Below are positions 15,935-22,509 of a stretch of 22,509 nucleotides of DNA, piece after piece. Location: positions 1-22,509 of the forward strand of contig DASRBO010000075.1 in NCBI GenBank assembly GCA_035653595.1, given 5' to 3'. Source of the DNA: DASRBO01 sp035653595. GTDB taxonomy: Bacteria > Actinomycetota > Acidimicrobiia > Acidimicrobiales > JAJPHE01. A model generated the notes under the pieces. It was not told the DNA's origin. It saw only the letters and a list, made by a program, of their open reading frames with translations, and searched no databases. Within the stretch, counting starts at the first letter, position 1, and the number at the start of each line of letters is the position of its first letter. The translations under genes and the position numbers were made by a program.

Positions 15935-16593
15935 CCCACCGCGCTTGTCGGGACAGGAATGGACTTCAAGGTCGGGGTGATCATGCCCCGCCGCACACCA
16001 AGGGCCACGGCGTGAGACTGGTTCTGCACTCCGAGCTTGGCGTAGATGTGCTGCTTGTGGTTCTCGATGGTCTTGGCCGATATCCCGAGGACCTCGGCGA
16101 TCTCGTTGGTGCTGTGCCCGCCTCCTAGCAGCTTGAGGACCTCGACCTCCCGAGGGGTGAGCACCTGCCGGCCGGTTAGAGAGAGGTAATTCGCACCGCC
16201 GTGAGCGGCCGGTGCAGCGCCGTCGTCCCCGGCGCCGACGGCCAGACCCAGGCGCCGCATCAGCTCGTGCAGGCCCGCCCGGAGGGAGACCACCCCTGCC
16301 AGCTCCGGGCAGCCGTGCCGGCGTAGGGCGGAGTCAACCCGTCTGGTCCGCGACAGGCCGAGCAACGTCGCTCCTCGGGCGACGATGCGCAGCCGGGCGG
16401 CATCGGCACGCCACTGGTCGGCGGGATCGTCCTCGAGCTCGAAGACGATGGTGTCGACGGGCCTGGCGGTGACCAGGTCGACGAGTTGGTCGATGGTGGC
16501 GGCCGACAGGACCTCGCCGTCGGTCCCTTCGGTCAGCAGCTCAGCGAGCCCAGAGCGGACGAGCTCAGTCCGGCAACCCAGTGCGATACGCAC
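15931..16593 (-). CDS. LuxR-type regulator with pseudo-receiver domain
   Basis: A 220-residue protein. The C-terminal helix-turn-helix (about 143-205) is clear: VLTPREVEVLKLLGGGHSTN, then IAEVLGISAKTIENHKQHIY and LGVQNQSHAVALGVRRGMI. The N-terminal ~120 residues have the length of a receiver (RIALGCRTELVRSGLAELL...), but the acidic pocket is absent and the phospho-site strand reads DTIVFELEDDP. It is therefore a pseudo-receiver or a different sensing domain. GTG 16593 follows GGGGAGGAAGG with suitable spacing. The gene is first of a pair with another atypical LuxR regulator, with overlapping stop and start, so the two are likely made together and may act as a heterodimer or a cascade. Confidence 0.85.
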   Translation of the reverse strand: MRIALGCRTELVRSGLAELLTEGTDGEVLSAATIDQLVDLVTARPVDTIVFELEDDPADQWRADAARLRIVARGATLLGLSRTRRVDSALRRHGCPELAGVVSLRAGLHELMRRLGLAVGAGDDGAAPAAHGGANYLSLTGRQVLTPREVEVLKLLGGGHSTNEIAEVLGISAKTIENHKQHIYAKLGVQNQSHAVALGVRRGMITPTLKSIPVPTSAVG

Positions 16594-16614
16594 GAAGCCT
16601 TCCTCCCCAGCGTT

Positions 16615-16642
16615 GGATTACAGAAGGTCACGATTTCCACAA
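16615..16642 (-). promoter_or_regulatory. Candidate promoter of the luxR pair
   Basis: Read leftward, TTGTGG (16642-16637) and TAATCC (16620-16615) are 16 bases apart. The -10-like element is about 22 bases before GTG 16593, leaving room for the ribosome site. Both hexamers depart from consensus. Confidence 0.3.
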
Positions 16643-16681
16643 GTCCGCTCGGACACAGAGTAACAAACGGCCACGCAGAGC

Positions 16682-16704
16682 GAAGTTTCCAAGTTTGAAA
16701 CTTC
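16682..16704. promoter_or_regulatory. Perfect 8-base inverted repeat upstream of the luxR pair
   Basis: GAAGTTTC (16682-16689) and GAAACTTC (16697-16704) are exact reverse complements with a seven-base spacer that contains another AAGTTT. The A/T-rich content stands out in this GC-rich DNA. It lies 40 bases upstream of the candidate -35, where an activator or autoregulator would bind. Confidence 0.5.
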
Positions 16705-16862
16705 AACACACACTGCACGAAATTGCCATTCGGCCACCGAGGTGTGCGCTCCGACGTCGAGGAGACGTGCGGCGCGGCGATGAGCGCGCGAGTGCGCTGG
16801 GGTTGACGGTGCGCGGGCGAGTGTCGGCGCGGTGGAGTTGCGACCGGCTCTTACCGCTGACG

Positions 16863-17273
16863 CTACGGCGCCGGCAGTGCGCCGATCTGGGTCAGGAACG
16901 TGGCCATGTCCCAGTAGTCGCGGTTGGCGGAGATCCTTTCGCCGCGTCGGGTGCCGACGGACACGCCCCGGATCTCGAAGTGCTTGCCGGTGGCAGGCAC
17001 CGGTCCTTCGGTGCCGTTGTGGGTGCCGCGCATGACCCATTCCATGTAGTAGCTGTCCTCGATGGTCACCCCATCGATCAGGGTGAAGTGGTAGTCGTCC
17101 GAGAAGCCGACGGCGATGCCGTCGACAAAGGCGGAGATCTCGCTGCGTCCCTTGTGCGACTCACCGAGGGTCACGTCCTCATAGACGCAGTCGTCGGTTA
17201 CCCACTCGGCGACCTGGCGGCCATCTCGCGAGTTCCACGCGCCCAGATACTGCTCCTGCCAGCCGACGGACAT
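16863..17273 (-). CDS. SnoaL-like NTF2-fold protein
   Basis: A 136-residue protein of the SnoaL/NTF2-like superfamily: a helical start (WQEQYLGAWNSRDGRQVAEW), the typical VTDDCVYEDVTLGESHKGRSEISAFV, then strands with YYMEWVMRGTHNG, FEIRGVSVGTRRGERI and a closing NRDYWDMATFLTQIG. Members are ester cyclases, isomerases or small-molecule binding proteins; the catalytic role cannot be read from the fold. ATG 17273 is certain because AAGGAGG lies six bases upstream; longer readings of the frame are not supported. It is cytosolic and stands alone, with hairpins upstream and a 269-base gap to the luxR pair downstream. A second, double NTF2-fold protein lies at 19463. Confidence 0.85.
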   Translation of the reverse strand: MSVGWQEQYLGAWNSRDGRQVAEWVTDDCVYEDVTLGESHKGRSEISAFVDGIAVGFSDDYHFTLIDGVTIEDSYYMEWVMRGTHNGTEGPVPATGKHFEIRGVSVGTRRGERISANRDYWDMATFLTQIGALPAP

Positions 17274-17294
17274 GGCTGCCTCCTTGATCGGCTC

Positions 17295-17315
17295 GTGTGG
17301 GGGGCTGCCCCGCAC
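17295..17315. promoter_or_regulatory. Hairpin in the leader of the SnoaL-like gene
   Basis: GTGTGGGG (17295-17302) pairs with CCCCGCAC (17308-17315) around GGCTG, with one G-T pair. On the minus strand it lies about 20 bases before the ribosome site of the SnoaL-like gene. It may be a leader structure or the end of an upstream transcript. Confidence 0.3.
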
Positions 17316-17413
17316 AAGTCTGGAGCCGTCATCGCCGCTGCTCAACGGGGCAAGGAGGACCATGCGGCCATACGCCCGCTCGGCCCGCAATATGCCCGGC
17401 GCGTGGCTGGTGG

Positions 17414-17429
17414 CGGCGCGCTGGCGCCG
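17414..17429. repeat. GC-rich hairpin CGGCGC-GCTG-GCGCCG
   Basis: A perfect six-pair stem with a four-base loop, 34 bases before the small cysteine-rich gene. It has no T-run on either side. Function unknown. Confidence 0.3.
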
Positions 17430-17462
17430 GGTCTACCATCTGATGGGAGGACGGGCCCTGTC

Positions 17463-17654
17463 ATGGTCTCTTCGTGGTGTCGAATCGGAGATCACGATCG
17501 ATGTCGTGACGGCGCGGCGCTCGCCTGTGGGTGCGATTGCCACCGACCCACGCAGTCCGGTCTTCGAGCAGGTTGTGCTTCGCCAGGCCGCGACGGCCGG
17601 GCTCACCTCGCCGTCGGCGTCGTCACCCGGCTTCGTCCGTTGCCGATGCCGTAG
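17463..17654 (+). CDS. Very small cysteine-rich protein with CxCxCH motif
   Basis: A 63-residue reading frame beginning MVSSWCRIGDHDRC and continuing to ACGCDCH at 21-27. Cysteines fall at 6, 14, 22, 24 and 26, with histidine at 27. The pattern C-x-x-G-x-H-x-x-C ... C-x-C-x-C-H recurs in very small actinobacterial and actinophage proteins with a presumed metal-binding knuckle, which is why I think the frame is real. The rest is a basic tail (RLRPLPMP at the end). GGGAGG lies about 12 bases upstream of ATG 17463, a little far. The last 32 bases overlap the 3' end of the flotillin gene on the other strand. No function is known. The main doubt is that the tail could be a shadow of the flotillin gene. 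Confidence 0.5.
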   Translation: MVSSWCRIGDHDRCRDGAALACGCDCHRPTQSGLRAGCASPGRDGRAHLAVGVVTRLRPLPMP

Positions 17655-19014
17655 CGCCGGATGCGGCACCGACCTCGGTGCGTTCCGAGTCGGCGCGCGC
17701 CCCGTTGGACGCCAGACCCTTCCTCAGCGTGTCGAAGATCGAGAGTCCCTGCGCCACTACGCCGACGGCCATCTCGTTGACGCCCTGTGACCCGTTGAGC
17801 ACGGTCAGGTTGGACCCGGCGATGCCACCGGCCGCCGCGCTCACCAGGCTCGGCAGCATCTCGACCAGCTTGTTGGCGGCGATCAGCTCCTGGTTCCTGC
17901 CAGCCAGCGCGCTGGCCCGGGCGTTGATGGCCGCAGCGTCGGCGTCGGCCACCGTCCGCTGCGAGTAGGCGTCACCGTCGGCCTTGGCCTTGGCGGCGTC
18001 GGCTGCTGCCTGCGCCGCCACCCGCTGCGCGTCGGCCTCGGCCTCGGCGAGGGTGCGTCGGCGCTTGGCCTCGGCCTCGGTGGTGAACAAGGTCGTGTCG
18101 CGGCTCGCCTCGGCCATCGTCCGCTGCTTGAACGCCTCGCCCTCGGTGTTGTGCTTGAGGGCATCGCGGGCCGCCTCGGCCAGGGTCCGTTGCTTGTAGG
18201 CCTCGGCGTCGGCCGGGCGACGGACCTCGGACTCCAGGCGCTTGTCGGTCAGCGCCGCTTCCTTCTCGGCCAGGGCGGTCTGCTCGGCGATGACATCCTG
18301 GGATGCCCTGGCCTGGGCCAAGGGACCGGCCTGGGCCGCCTGAGCCTGGGCCTCCTGGACCTCGGCCTCGATCCGGGCCTTGGCGATTGCCGTCTCCCGC
18401 TCGAACTGGGCCTTGGCCCGGGCCGCCTGCTGCTCCTTCTCGGCCGCCTCCTGGTCCCGCTCCGCTGCAGCAATGCGGGCGGCCGAGGCGACGGCAGCGG
18501 CATGGGGAGCGGCGAGGTTGGCGATGTAACCCGTCGGATCCTCGATCTCCTGGATCTGGAGCCCGTCGACCACGATGCCGAGCTTCTCCATTTCGGTGTG
18601 ACTGCCGTCCTTGACCTCCTGGGCGACCTTGTCACGCTCGCGGATGATCTCCTCGACCGTCAGGCTGCCCACGATGGAGCGCAGGTGCCCAGCGAAGATC
18701 CGACCGCACAGCTCCTCCATGCGGTCCTGCTCGGCCAGGAACCGGCGGGCGGCGTTGGCGATCGACGGGGTGTCGTCGCCCACCTTGAACACCGCCACCG
18801 CCCGTAGCCGCAGCGGGATGCCCTGAGTCGTCACGCACTCCTCGTAGAGCTCGGCCTCCCGCAGGGCGAGGGACAGGAGCCTGGCCTTCTGCTTGATCGG
18901 CAGCACGAAGGACCCGTGTCCGGTGACTATCCGGAACTGGGTGGCTCCGTCCTTGTGGCGGGAGCCCGAGATGAGCAGGGCCTGGTCGGGAGCGGGAACG
19001 TGCCAGAAGAGCAT
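17623..19014 (-). CDS. Flotillin-like SPFH protein
   Basis: A 463-residue protein. The SPFH/band-7 domain (about 5-190) starts MLFWHVPAPDQALLISGS and includes FRIVTGHGSFVLP, CVTTQGIPLRLRAVAVFKVG and FAGHLRSIVGSLTVEEII, matching actinobacterial flotillins. A long Ala/Glu/Lys-rich coiled coil (about 175-370) follows, with four related elements: YKQRTLAEA, FKQRTMAEA, KRRRTLAEA and YSQRTVADA. The C-terminus (375-425) is the flotillin assembly segment. Flotillins form oligomeric scaffolds on the inner membrane and affect fluidity. No true N-terminal membrane helix is seen, so attachment may be shallow or through the partner. ATG 19014 follows GAGG by five bases; GTG 19017 is also possible. The NfeD-like gene ends eight to ten bases upstream. 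Confidence 0.92.
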   Translation of the reverse strand: MLFWHVPAPDQALLISGSRHKDGATQFRIVTGHGSFVLPIKQKARLLSLALREAELYEECVTTQGIPLRLRAVAVFKVGDDTPSIANAARRFLAEQDRMEELCGRIFAGHLRSIVGSLTVEEIIRERDKVAQEVKDGSHTEMEKLGIVVDGLQIQEIEDPTGYIANLAAPHAAAVASAARIAAAERDQEAAEKEQQAARAKAQFERETAIAKARIEAEVQEAQAQAAQAGPLAQARASQDVIAEQTALAEKEAALTDKRLESEVRRPADAEAYKQRTLAEAARDALKHNTEGEAFKQRTMAEASRDTTLFTTEAEAKRRRTLAEAEADAQRVAAQAAADAAKAKADGDAYSQRTVADADAAAINARASALAGRNQELIAANKLVEMLPSLVSAAAGGIAGSNLTVLNGSQGVNEMAVGVVAQGLSIFDTLRKGLASNGARADSERTEVGAASGATASATDEAG

Positions 19015-19024
19015 CACTGCCTCA

Positions 19025-19252
19025 CTAAAGGTCGGCCTCCGGGAAGGGTGTGACGGTCACCGATCGGGGCGAACGGACCTCGACCACGACGACGGCCTTG
19101 TCCCGCGGTATCTCCTCGTCGGCCCAGGCGGCGAAGGCCTCCGTGCCGCCGCGGATGGGGACGAAGATCTCACCCGGACCGGCCCTGGGAATGGGGACGG
19201 TGACACGGCCGATCTTGCCGACGAGTTCCTCCTCGACGTCAGGATCGGCCAC
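19025..19252 (-). CDS. NfeD-like OB-fold protein, flotillin partner
   Basis: A 75-residue protein corresponding to the C-terminal OB-fold domain of NfeD proteins: GKIGRVTVPIPRAG, GEIFVPIRGGTEAFAAWADE, IPRDKAVVVVEV, then PRSVTVTPF. NfeD proteins are encoded next to flotillins and help their assembly at the membrane. Longer NfeD forms carry transmembrane helices or a protease domain before this region; this one has neither. Frames upstream give no membrane segment, so it looks naturally short rather than broken. GTG 19252 is the only start candidate, with GAGGA directly before it. It is first in a two-gene leftward unit with the flotillin gene. Confidence 0.8.
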   Translation of the reverse strand: MADPDVEEELVGKIGRVTVPIPRAGPGEIFVPIRGGTEAFAAWADEEIPRDKAVVVVEVRSPRSVTVTPFPEADL

Positions 19253-19462
19253 TCCTCACCCCCACACCGAGGCCGCCACGGTCCGCGATGGTATCCAGCC
19301 GGGCCCGCCGGGGCATCGCCGATGAGGAGCTTCGAGCCGGGGGCCGAGCCGGCGCGGGCCATGGACGTCCTGACCCGGTAGGCGGCGCCGATTTGGTCAT
19401 GCCCAACCCGGCCCTTGCTTCCTACCCTTTCCCTGAAGGGCACGCCCGGACGAGGAGGCGCC

Positions 19463-20263
19463 ATGAGCCACAAGAACGAGGATCGACTGCGGGAGCTCTA
19501 CGGGATCTTCGCCCGTGGTGACCTGCAGGGCTTCCTGGACGGTTGCACCGACGACGTGACGTTCCACGTACCCGGCGAGGCGGCGGTCAGCGGGGTGTTC
19601 ACCAAGGGCGACTTCCCGTCCTGGATCACCGGCGTAATGGGGATCGCCGGGGGAACCTTCCAGGAGCACATCCTGGATGTCTGCGCCAACGACGATCACG
19701 GAATGCTGGAGCTGCGCCACGAGTTCGACCGCGATGGCGTCCACCGGAGCTACCTGACCGCCCATGTGGTCGAGTTCCGCGACGGGCGGATCTCCCGTTG
19801 GGAGGAGCGACCGGGGAGCATCGCCGAGTTCGAGGCGGCCTGGGGGCCGAGGAGCGAGGAAGGCTCGGACGCGCTGTCAGCCGACATTGCCGCCTTCTTC
19901 AAGATCGTCGCCGACTCCTGGGCGGCCAATGACGGTGACGCCTTCGGTGCCCTCTTCACCGACGACGGCTCGCTCATCAACCCGTTCGGGCAGCGGGCCG
20001 ACGGTCGTCGGGCCGTGGCTGCCATGTACAACGAGTACTTCGCCGGCATGCTCAAGGGCAGCTCAACGACGGCGACTCTCGGCACCGTGCGGCCGGTCGG
20101 CGCCGACCAGGCGTTTGTCGACGCCGAGCAGACGATCACCGCCCCCGACGGCTCGGTCATGCTGAACGTCCACCTCGCCTGCCTGCTCCGTCGCGAGAGT
20201 GATGACTGGAGGTTCGTCGAGAGCCGGCCCTACGTGGTCGCCTCGCCGCCCGGATTGAGCTGA
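19463..20263 (+). CDS. Tandem NTF2-fold protein (SnoaL-like plus SgcJ/DUF4440-like)
   Basis: A 266-residue protein with two NTF2-like domains. The first (about 6-120): LRELYGIFARGDLQGFLDGC, then DDVTFHVPGE and VEFRDGRISRWEERPGS. The second (about 139-258): DIAAFFKIVADSWAANDGDA, LFTDDGSLINPFGQRADGRR, and a strand-rich end WRFVESRPYVV, the pattern of the SgcJ/EcaC family. Each domain has the cone-shaped pocket fold used for binding or turning over small molecules; no specific reaction can be assigned. ATG 19463 has GAGGAGG five bases upstream. It is transcribed away from the nfeD-flotillin pair across a 210-base gap (19253-19462) in which I see no other element, and converges on the membrane-protein gene to its right. 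Confidence 0.85.
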   Translation: MSHKNEDRLRELYGIFARGDLQGFLDGCTDDVTFHVPGEAAVSGVFTKGDFPSWITGVMGIAGGTFQEHILDVCANDDHGMLELRHEFDRDGVHRSYLTAHVVEFRDGRISRWEERPGSIAEFEAAWGPRSEEGSDALSADIAAFFKIVADSWAANDGDAFGALFTDDGSLINPFGQRADGRRAVAAMYNEYFAGMLKGSSTTATLGTVRPVGADQAFVDAEQTITAPDGSVMLNVHLACLLRRESDDWRFVESRPYVVASPPGLS

Positions 20264-20267
20264 GAGG

Positions 20268-20284
20268 CGCCCCAGGCCGGGGCG
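20268..20284. terminator. Terminator-like hairpin between convergent genes
   Basis: CGCCCC and GGGGCG pair perfectly around AGGCC in the 35-base gap between the tandem NTF2 gene and the convergent membrane-protein gene. There is no T-run. Confidence 0.4.
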
Positions 20285-20298
20285 GCGAGACCGGACGC

Positions 20299-21072
20299 TC
20301 AGCCCTTAGGTGAAGTCCAGGTGAGAGCGACGACGGTGAACAGCGTGCACATCGAGGCCGCTCTGGTCAGTCCGGCCCAGTCCCGCCAGCGCCACGAGGG
20401 AGCCAGGCGCCCATTCGACCGTAGGGACAGGACCCCGAAGACGAAAGTGGTCGCCTCGGCGAGCGTTGCCAGCACGTCGAGGGCGCCCACCGGCTCGGTG
20501 GCGCCATGGTCCGGTCCGAAGGGAACCCCGACCACCCGGGTGAAGGCCCACAGGACGATGACAGCGGCGCTGCCCAGCACGGCCGTCAGCAGGACCCGTC
20601 GGCTGGGACGGGCCAGCAGCAAGCAGCCGAGGATGGTCTGGGCGATCATCGTCCCCAGGAAGAAGGCTCCGAAGATGAACGACTGCCGGAAGTGGGTCGG
20701 CATCACGGCGGCGTGGGTGGCCGCGGCGGCGAAGGTGCCCAGGGCGGCGGCTTGCAGGAGAGCTCCCGAGGGCGCCGGCGCACGGCCGGCAACGACGAGC
20801 GGAGTCGTGCGGGTTTCGGTCGGCGGCTCAGCCGACCCGCCGACGTCCGCTCGACCTCCTTGGCGGGGAGGCGGCCAGTTGGCAATGAAAGCGGCGGCAT
20901 TGATCGGCGGGACTGCCGGGGCTCGCCGCCGCCGGCCCGACGCTGGCGCATGGCGGCTGCGGACGTGATCGATGAGCAAGACCGAAGCGACCACCACCAC
21001 CCAGGCGACCAGCACCAGGGCATGGACCAGGTGACCCCCTAGCAGACTGGTGAGCGACGGCCTTCGAGGCAC
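20299..21072 (-). CDS. Membrane protein of unknown family (paralogue of 21678 gene)
   Basis: A 257-residue integral membrane protein. Helix 1 is at about 12-34 (HLVHALVLVAWVVVVASVLL). A basic, Pro-rich cytosolic or periplasmic linker (38-100) follows, then four to five helices. Between helices 2 and 3 lies THAAVMPTHFRQ (His120 and His127), and after helix 4 a loop RVVGVPFGPDHGATEPVG. Both motifs recur in the divergent gene at 21678: the stretch HxxVxPxHFR, LLARP-x-R and GxPFGP is the same in order and spacing. I do not recognise a named family; paired histidines could bind metal or haem. GTG 21072 has no ribosome site, so the start, or a leaderless message, is uncertain. Confidence 0.7.
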   Translation of the reverse strand: MPRRPSLTSLLGGHLVHALVLVAWVVVVASVLLIDHVRSRHAPASGRRRRAPAVPPINAAAFIANWPPPRQGGRADVGGSAEPPTETRTTPLVVAGRAPAPSGALLQAAALGTFAAAATHAAVMPTHFRQSFIFGAFFLGTMIAQTILGCLLLARPSRRVLLTAVLGSAAVIVLWAFTRVVGVPFGPDHGATEPVGALDVLATLAEATTFVFGVLSLRSNGRLAPSWRWRDWAGLTRAASMCTLFTVVALTWTSPKG

Positions 21073-21677
21073 CGGACGGACGGCCTAAAGTCGTCTTCGG
21101 TCAATGGGCCCGGTCAATGCCGAACGAAGCGGCCGGCTTGGAGAGGTGCAAGTCGGCGGCCCTGGTGGCATTGGTCCAAGTTGAGGCCTCTCTACTGCCT
21201 GGCTGGGCCGACTGGCCGCCATCAGGCGACGGCGAACTCCCAGGCCCACCTTCGGGTTCCAATAGTCGTCTCCCGAGGTCACGCACTGAGGTGTCGTTAG
21301 CCGCGAGCATGACGCGGAGCAGTGTCCGGGCGCGACGAAGGACTCCCGATCTATCCGGGCTCGCGAGCCTGGGTGCGGGCAGCCTTCTGCCCACGGTGGC
21401 CTGTTCACCGCGCCTCCAAGTCGGCGCCCGCTCGTTACGCCGCTGAGCTTCAATATGGATCAAGCCGGACGCCAGTGGCAAGGGAATCCGTCGGTAGGGT
21501 CGTTCCGGGCCATGGCCCGACTTTGCCGGCCACCGGAGCAGGCCAGCGATTCGTGGCCCCAGGCTGGGCACCGATCTTCGTGACGGTCAGGTCTCACCGC
21601 CGCGCCGTGACTATTGGTGTCATCCCTCATCTCGAATAGTCCTCAATAGGACATATGGGCGTGCCGAAGTAGTCCAG
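21073..21677. other. 605-base spacer between the divergent membrane-protein genes
   Basis: No gene is convincing here. Reading frames on both strands are open but overlap one another and have no ribosome sites. The minus-strand frame at about 21250-21320 includes MLAANDTSVRDLGRRLLE, which faintly recalls the start of a receiver domain but goes no further. The spacer must hold the promoters of both flanking genes. Near its right end is the inverted repeat at 21639-21652. Confidence 0.4.
21639..21652. promoter_or_regulatory. GTCCT-CAAT-AGGAC inverted repeat before the right-edge gene
   Basis: A perfect five-base inverted repeat with a four-base spacer in an A/T-rich patch, ending 25 bases before ATG 21678. 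Its place suggests an operator or a start-site hairpin. Confidence 0.35.
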
Positions 21678-22509
21678 ATGGCATTCTCCTTAGCGTACGG
21701 CGCGAGGACCTTCGCTTCTGCCAGCGCCCTGCTCCAGGGCCATCCGCTGTGGCACTTCCTTGGAGCCTTTCTCGCTCCCCTGGCCGTGGCCATGGTGGTC
21801 CGCCTCCAGGTCGGCCGTAAGCAGGCTCCGGCGAGGATGAGCCCCGTGAGGTCATGGTTCACACGGGCCCGGAAGGCTCCTCTCCTCGTCAAAGGGCTGG
21901 CGATCGGCGCGGCTCTCACCGCGGGCATTCACACCTCGGTCTGTCCAGAACACTTCCGTGAGAACGCCCTGTACGGAACCTTCTTCGTCCTCCTCGCCAC
22001 CAGCCAGGCGGGTTGGGCCGCCCTGGTGCTGGCTCGTCCCAAGCGCTGGGTACTTGCGGCCGGCGCTGCGATCAACCTCGGCACCATCGTGGTCTGGCTC
22101 GTCAGTCGGACCTCCGGCCTCCCGTTCGGCCCAGAAGCATGGCAGCGTGAGTCCTTTGGCCGGCTCGACATTACGGCGTCGATTCTGGAGCTGTTGGTGG
22201 CAACCGGCGCCATATACGCCACCGGGCGCCTCGCCGATGTGGAGTCGCTCGGTAGCCTCCACCGCCTCCGCGCCCTCTTGCCGGTAGGCACTCCATTGCC
22301 TGAGGAGATCTGGCGCCAGCGTCATCGGTGGATCAGAGGTGTCCTGTCGGCTCATCTCCCGACGATTGCCGTGTTCGCCATCCTGCGCGGAAAGTCGATG
22401 GCCGTCGCCTTGGTGATGCCCGCTGTGCTCGGGGTGTTCGTCCTGGCCGCGTATCGCCTCACCTCTCGGCGTCGGGTCACAACGGTCCTGACGGCCGTTG
22501 GTCTCCTCA
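21678..22509 (+). CDS. Membrane protein of unknown family, partial at right edge (paralogue of 20299 gene)
   Basis: 277 residues are visible and the frame is still open at the window end. It shows several hydrophobic helices (for example 28-42, 72-88, 98-119, 125-143, 165-182, 225-260). Between helices lies IHTSVCPEHFRE (His85 and His92), then LLATSQAGWAALVLARPKR, then SRTSGLPFGPEAW. These match the leftward neighbour at 20299 in order and spacing, so the two are paralogues. This copy lacks the long basic linker and extends further at the C-terminus, with a charged loop at about 183-222 and more helices after it. The family is unknown to me. ATG 21678 is the best in-frame start, though its ribosome site is weak. 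Confidence 0.7.
   Translation, partial: MAFSLAYGARTFASASALLQGHPLWHFLGAFLAPLAVAMVVRLQVGRKQAPARMSPVRSWFTRARKAPLLVKGLAIGAALTAGIHTSVCPEHFRENALYGTFFVLLATSQAGWAALVLARPKRWVLAAGAAINLGTIVVWLVSRTSGLPFGPEAWQRESFGRLDITASILELLVATGAIYATGRLADVESLGSLHRLRALLPVGTPLPEEIWRQRHRWIRGVLSAHLPTIAVFAILRGKSMAVALVMPAVLGVFVLAAYRLTSRRRVTTVLTAVGLL

Noticed and set aside
16581..17462. Plus-strand frame upstream of the cysteine-rich gene
   Set aside because: It runs antisense to the SnoaL-like gene, which has a strong ribosome site and family features; only the last 63 codons are kept.
17272..17790. Full 172-residue plus-strand frame over the flotillin 3' end
   Set aside because: Its second half is antisense to the flotillin gene and shows no domain; only the ribosome-site observation is reported.
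18000..18300. GCCTCGGCC-type repeats
   Set aside because: They encode the Ala/Glu coiled coil of the flotillin on the other strand; they are codon-level repeats, not a DNA element or CRISPR array.
21101..21571. Minus-strand frame resembling the start of a response-regulator receiver
   Set aside because: Similarity is limited to about 18 residues (MLAANDTSVRDLGRRLLE), there is no following receiver core, and no ribosome site; chance is more likely.

Overview
This is high-GC bacterial DNA with dense coding, many GTG starts and several 4-base start/stop (GTGA) overlaps. A Zur-type Fur regulator, a beta-carbonic anhydrase of the mycobacterial Rv1284 kind, a DUF5709-like acidic protein and an anti-sigma-factor-type ATPase all point to Actinomycetota. 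An environmental lineage such as Acidimicrobiia is plausible, but I cannot settle the class from sequence alone. I saw no tRNA, rRNA, CRISPR array, insertion sequence or phage gene.

Bases 1-10600 are a cell-surface or secreted glycan locus. Leftward from a divergent promoter region run a SAM methyltransferase, broken by one missing base, and a sulfotransferase cut by the left edge. Rightward run a GT4 glycosyltransferase, a polytopic GT-C-like membrane protein, two more GT4 enzymes, a secreted or anchored clan-A glycoside hydrolase and a small two-helix membrane protein, ending at a strong terminator. A separately led GT2 glycosyltransferase follows. Together they look able to build, decorate (methyl and sulfo groups), move and trim a polysaccharide or glycolipid.

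Bases 10600-16600 are mostly regulatory: a small secreted disulfide protein, a multidomain anti-sigma-type ATPase, a DUF5709-like protein, a carbonic anhydrase-zur pair, a GGDEF diguanylate cyclase coupled to an unknown 82-residue protein, and two overlapping LuxR-type regulators whose receiver domains have lost the phosphorylation residues. Cyclic-di-GMP and stress signalling near a glycan locus suggest control of surface polysaccharide; that link is inference.

Bases 16600-20300 hold two NTF2/SnoaL-like proteins (one single, one tandem), a flotillin-NfeD pair and a very small cysteine-rich protein with a CxCxCH motif. Bases 20300-22509 hold two divergent genes for paralogous membrane proteins of a family I do not recognise, with a shared HxxVxPxHFR motif, separated by a 605-base spacer. 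The second is cut by the right edge.

The best candidates for new biology are the paralogous membrane pair, the GGDEF plus small-partner pair facing the degenerate LuxR pair, the glycan locus with its own hydrolase, and the small cysteine-rich protein.
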